From Blastocatellia bacterium (GTDB taxonomy: Bacteria; Acidobacteriota; Blastocatellia; Pyrinomonadales; Pyrinomonadaceae), in assembly GCA_016789145.1 (NCBI GenBank), contig JAEUQI010000022.1:1-41450 (forward strand): a stretch of DNA of 41,450 nucleotides. Direction: 5' to 3'. The position numbers and the translations under genes were made by a program. Every line of letters starts with the position of its first letter. Positions within the stretch are counted from its first letter, which is position 1. Below, one piece after another: positions 39,157 through 41,450 of this stretch. Under the pieces are notes generated by a model. It was not told the origin of the DNA, did no database searches, and was given only the letters and a program-made list of their open reading frames with translations.

Positions 39157-41450
39157 TCACCTGTAACTCGTTAATTGTATTCCGTCACCGTCCGTCGCAA
39201 ATGTGATCGTGCCGTGAATTGGCGTGGTCAAAAGCGAAGCGGCGGCGGCCGTCCAACGCTCAACGACCTCTCGATGCGGATGCCCAAACTGCGAATGCCG
39301 CCCTGCCGAGACAACTGCAAATTCAGCCCTCGCCGCCGTCACAAACTCCGCCGTCGATGATGTCTTACTGCCATGATGCGGCACTTTGACAACGGTCGCT
39401 GCGATAGTGCCGCTAGAGAGCATTTGTCGTTCGGCAGCCGACTCAACGTCGCCCGTGAGCAAGAATGACTGTGTTCCGTAAACAATTCGCAATACCAGAG
39501 ACTGGTCATTGTCAGACGCTCGCCCCGGCGAATCTGAACCAACGGGAGAAAGCACCTCGACCCTAACGTCACCGATGCTGAATATGTCACCTCGGCTTAC
39601 TCGTTCGATCGCAACCTCGTTCCTCTGCAATCTGACGAAAAGCTCATCAAGCTCCGTATCCGATGGCGATGCTCTGCCGAATATAGCTTGGCCAACGCGA
39701 AAATTATCGATTACATCCTCAAGCCCTTGGACATGATCGGCATCAGCGTGAGTTGCGACCACATAGTCGATCCGCGAGCGTCCCTGCGACCAGAGAAACT
39801 CCGAAACAACACTCTCGCCGATGCTTCGGGAATCGCGTTGAAAGCTATCATCTTTGCTGTAATCGAAACGACCGCCGCCATCGACGAGCATCGTTTTACC
39901 ATTTGGAAATACAATAAATATCGAATCGCCCTGTCCGACATCAAGGAATGTAACGTAGAGTCTCCCGTCGTGAGCTTGAGTGCTAAACGGATGTGTGACG
40001 ATGAATGTTGTTAACGAGATTATAGCGAGAAGCGAGACCAGAACCGGACGATCGAACCTTGCTCGACGTTGTCCCAAACGTACGAACGGCGACCACCGCA
40101 ATGTCGTGAACGCGATAAATACGACGAATAGACCGAAGATAACAAACACGAACTCGCTGTATGGCAGGTCAGGGATCCTTGCCGTTTGAGGCAACGTGTT
40201 CTGAAGAGATCGTGGCAGTGCGAGCATTATCTCGTTGGTCACATTTGCCGCTAGATAAAATGGACGACCAAGCACATTCGCTATCGTTCCGAAAACCGCA
40301 CCTAAGATCACTAGACATGTTTCAACCGCCAACAGCGGCCCGACCCAAAGATTGTTAATCACCGACGAGAATGCGATGCGATGAAAGTAGAAAACGGAGA
40401 CCGGTATCATCGCGGTTTGGACGATGAGCGAAACCATTGCAGCTTCGAAAACGAAACGAAGAATTCGTTGTGGCAAACCGGTCAGTTTTCCGCGAAAAAA
40501 TGGTGATTTACGTATGCCCGCCGACCAGATATTTCTCTTTGCGTCGATCTGCCATTTTGTTGGATTCCAAAATATTGTCTCGCAAAACGATCTAGCCAGC
40601 ATCGAAACTCTTGGCGGAAACGGTTGTTCGGACGTCGGCGTCCATTCGCCGATCGATCGGAGTTTGTCTATCAATGGAACGGCGATCGCGATGATCGCGA
40701 ATACGCTGGCGATAGTTAGCTGAAACGACGGGCCGAACAGTTCCGATGGCCGCCAAACGAGCAGCAGCAAACATGTCGTTCCAAACAGATTCAGCAGATC
40801 TGCCTTTCGATATACAGCCGCCGCGAAGGCGTACGCCGTGAACATCACCGCCGCTCGGGTAACCGGCACATCAGCTCCGACCGCAAAGGTATAAGCCCAA
40901 ACGAATCCGACCGTTACGCCAAATTGCCACCAACGACGCTTCGTTATTCTCCGCATCAGCCACATCAGCACAAAGCCGACGATAGTGATGTGCATTCCGG
41001 AAATAACGAGAATATGGAATGTACCGCCTTCGCGAAAGAGGTCGGCCGTTTGTTTGTCGAGGTAATTTCGGTTACCGAGCAGGCTCGCGTTCATCACGCC
41101 TGCTGCTGAGGGCGAGAGCTCTCTGTTCAGGCTCTCGATCATCGCTGCGCGTTTGTAGTAGATCCATGCCAGCGGCGAATATCGCGCGCCTTCGGAGATT
41201 ACGGCGATCTGCGAGCGGCTGTTCGCCGAACATGTCGCGTCGACGCCCAAACGATCAAGCATCTCCCGCGTCGGCACCACTCCCGGCGTCCAGAATTCGT
41301 CCTCGCGTTTCAGATCGCAAGTAACCGCGACACGAGCTCCGTAACGCAATTCAGAAATGTCGTGTTTCTCTTTCGGAACAAAAACGCGGACATTGCCCGA
41401 AGCGACGGAGTCGTCAATAGCCTCAGCCGACAGCGTCACGATCGCGGCAT
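39157..41450 (-). CDS. comEC: ComEC/Rec2 DNA-uptake channel protein (5' end outside window)
   Basis: The frame is open to the window edge and has an internal GTG at 41439 that is not expected to be the true start, so the gene is 5'-truncated; at least 764 residues are visible. An OB-like DUF4131 part is followed by a competence domain with multiple membrane helices (GGTFHILVISGMHITIVG is the hallmark), and a C-terminal metallo-beta-lactamase-like domain with FLDVGQGDSIFI, VVATHADADHVQGL (HxHxDH) and KVPHHGSKTSS. It carries single-strand DNA across the inner membrane in natural transformation. The missing N-terminus should hold the first membrane helices. Confidence 0.95.
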   Translation of the reverse strand, partial: AAIVTLSAEAIDDSVASGNVRVFVPKEKHDISELRYGARVAVTCDLKREDEFWTPGVVPTREMLDRLGVDATCSANSRSQIAVISEGARYSPLAWIYYKRAAMIESLNRELSPSAAGVMNASLLGNRNYLDKQTADLFREGGTFHILVISGMHITIVGFVLMWLMRRITKRRWWQFGVTVGFVWAYTFAVGADVPVTRAAVMFTAYAFAAAVYRKADLLNLFGTTCLLLLVWRPSELFGPSFQLTIASVFAIIAIAVPLIDKLRSIGEWTPTSEQPFPPRVSMLARSFCETIFWNPTKWQIDAKRNIWSAGIRKSPFFRGKLTGLPQRILRFVFEAAMVSLIVQTAMIPVSVFYFHRIAFSSVINNLWVGPLLAVETCLVILGAVFGTIANVLGRPFYLAANVTNEIMLALPRSLQNTLPQTARIPDLPYSEFVFVIFGLFVVFIAFTTLRWSPFVRLGQRRARFDRPVLVSLLAIISLTTFIVTHPFSTQAHDGRLYVTFLDVGQGDSIFIVFPNGKTMLVDGGGRFDYSKDDSFQRDSRSIGESVVSEFLWSQGRSRIDYVVATHADADHVQGLEDVIDNFRVGQAIFGRASPSDTELDELFVRLQRNEVAIERVSRGDIFSIGDVRVEVLSPVGSDSPGRASDNDQSLVLRIVYGTQSFLLTGDVESAAERQMLSSGTIAATVVKVPHHGSKTSSTAEFVTAARAEFAVVSAGRHSQFGHPHREVVERWTAAAASLLTTPIHGTITFATDGDGIQLTSYR

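Overview
The window looks like chromosome from a free-living, diderm, respiring bacterium of roughly 50% GC. It has LpxA, BamA, OmpH/Skp-type chaperones, lipoproteins and a Gram-negative style heptosyltransferase-like enzyme, together with a Bacillus-type (single cytochrome b subunit) succinate dehydrogenase and an ATP synthase with paired b and b' subunits. This mixture, the many secreted M28/M61-type peptidases and NTF2-like lipoproteins, and the general protein style fit Acidobacteriota (Blastocatellia/Pyrinomonadaceae-like). That placement is an inference from protein character only; there is no rRNA in the window.

Layout. 1-6399 (+): a compact histidine operon hisG(partial)-hisD-hisC-hisB-hisH-hisA-hisF-hisIE with start/stop overlaps, in the same order as the enterobacterial operon and with both the HisB and HisIE fusions. 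6400-12508 (-): an envelope cluster read bamA - ompH - ompH - fabZ - small membrane protein - lpxA, without lpxD, and with intrinsic terminator-like hairpins after each ompH gene. 12571-16059 (-): sdhC-sdhA-sdhB ending in a terminator, with a divergent LysR regulator (16242-17138, +). 17142-21299 (-): small membrane protein, VanZ-like protein, SPFH/zinc-ribbon protein, secreted unknown, Trm112-like protein, GT9 glycosyltransferase. 21300-21908: a 600-base gene-poor island with two adjacent palindromes and a four-copy, exactly 22-base-periodic repeat that looks like the end of an IS21-type element. 21851-26566 (-): ATP synthase operon b'-b-delta-alpha-[antitoxin-toxin]-gamma; a RelE/ParE-type toxin-antitoxin pair is embedded between atpA and atpG. 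26739-28611 (-): secreted M28 aminopeptidase. 28811-31348 (+): UDP-xylose synthase-like and epimerase-like sugar nucleotide enzymes and a secreted carboxypeptidase-regulatory-like protein. 31341-35012: small conserved proteins, an Smr-domain protein, an SH3-like lipoprotein and an M61-like metallopeptidase. 35071-36819 (+): a 25-residue membrane peptide ORF, a strong terminator and then purH. 36946-39072 (+): two tandem paralogous lipoproteins, each with two NTF2-like domains. 39157-41450 (-): comEC, running out of the window.

Most genes are housekeeping. The parts worth attention are the toxin-antitoxin pair inside the ATP synthase operon, the repeat island at 21.3-21.9 kb, the leader peptide/terminator ahead of purH, several start-site hairpins, and degenerate short-iteron tracts at gene borders. 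No tRNA, rRNA or CRISPR array was found.
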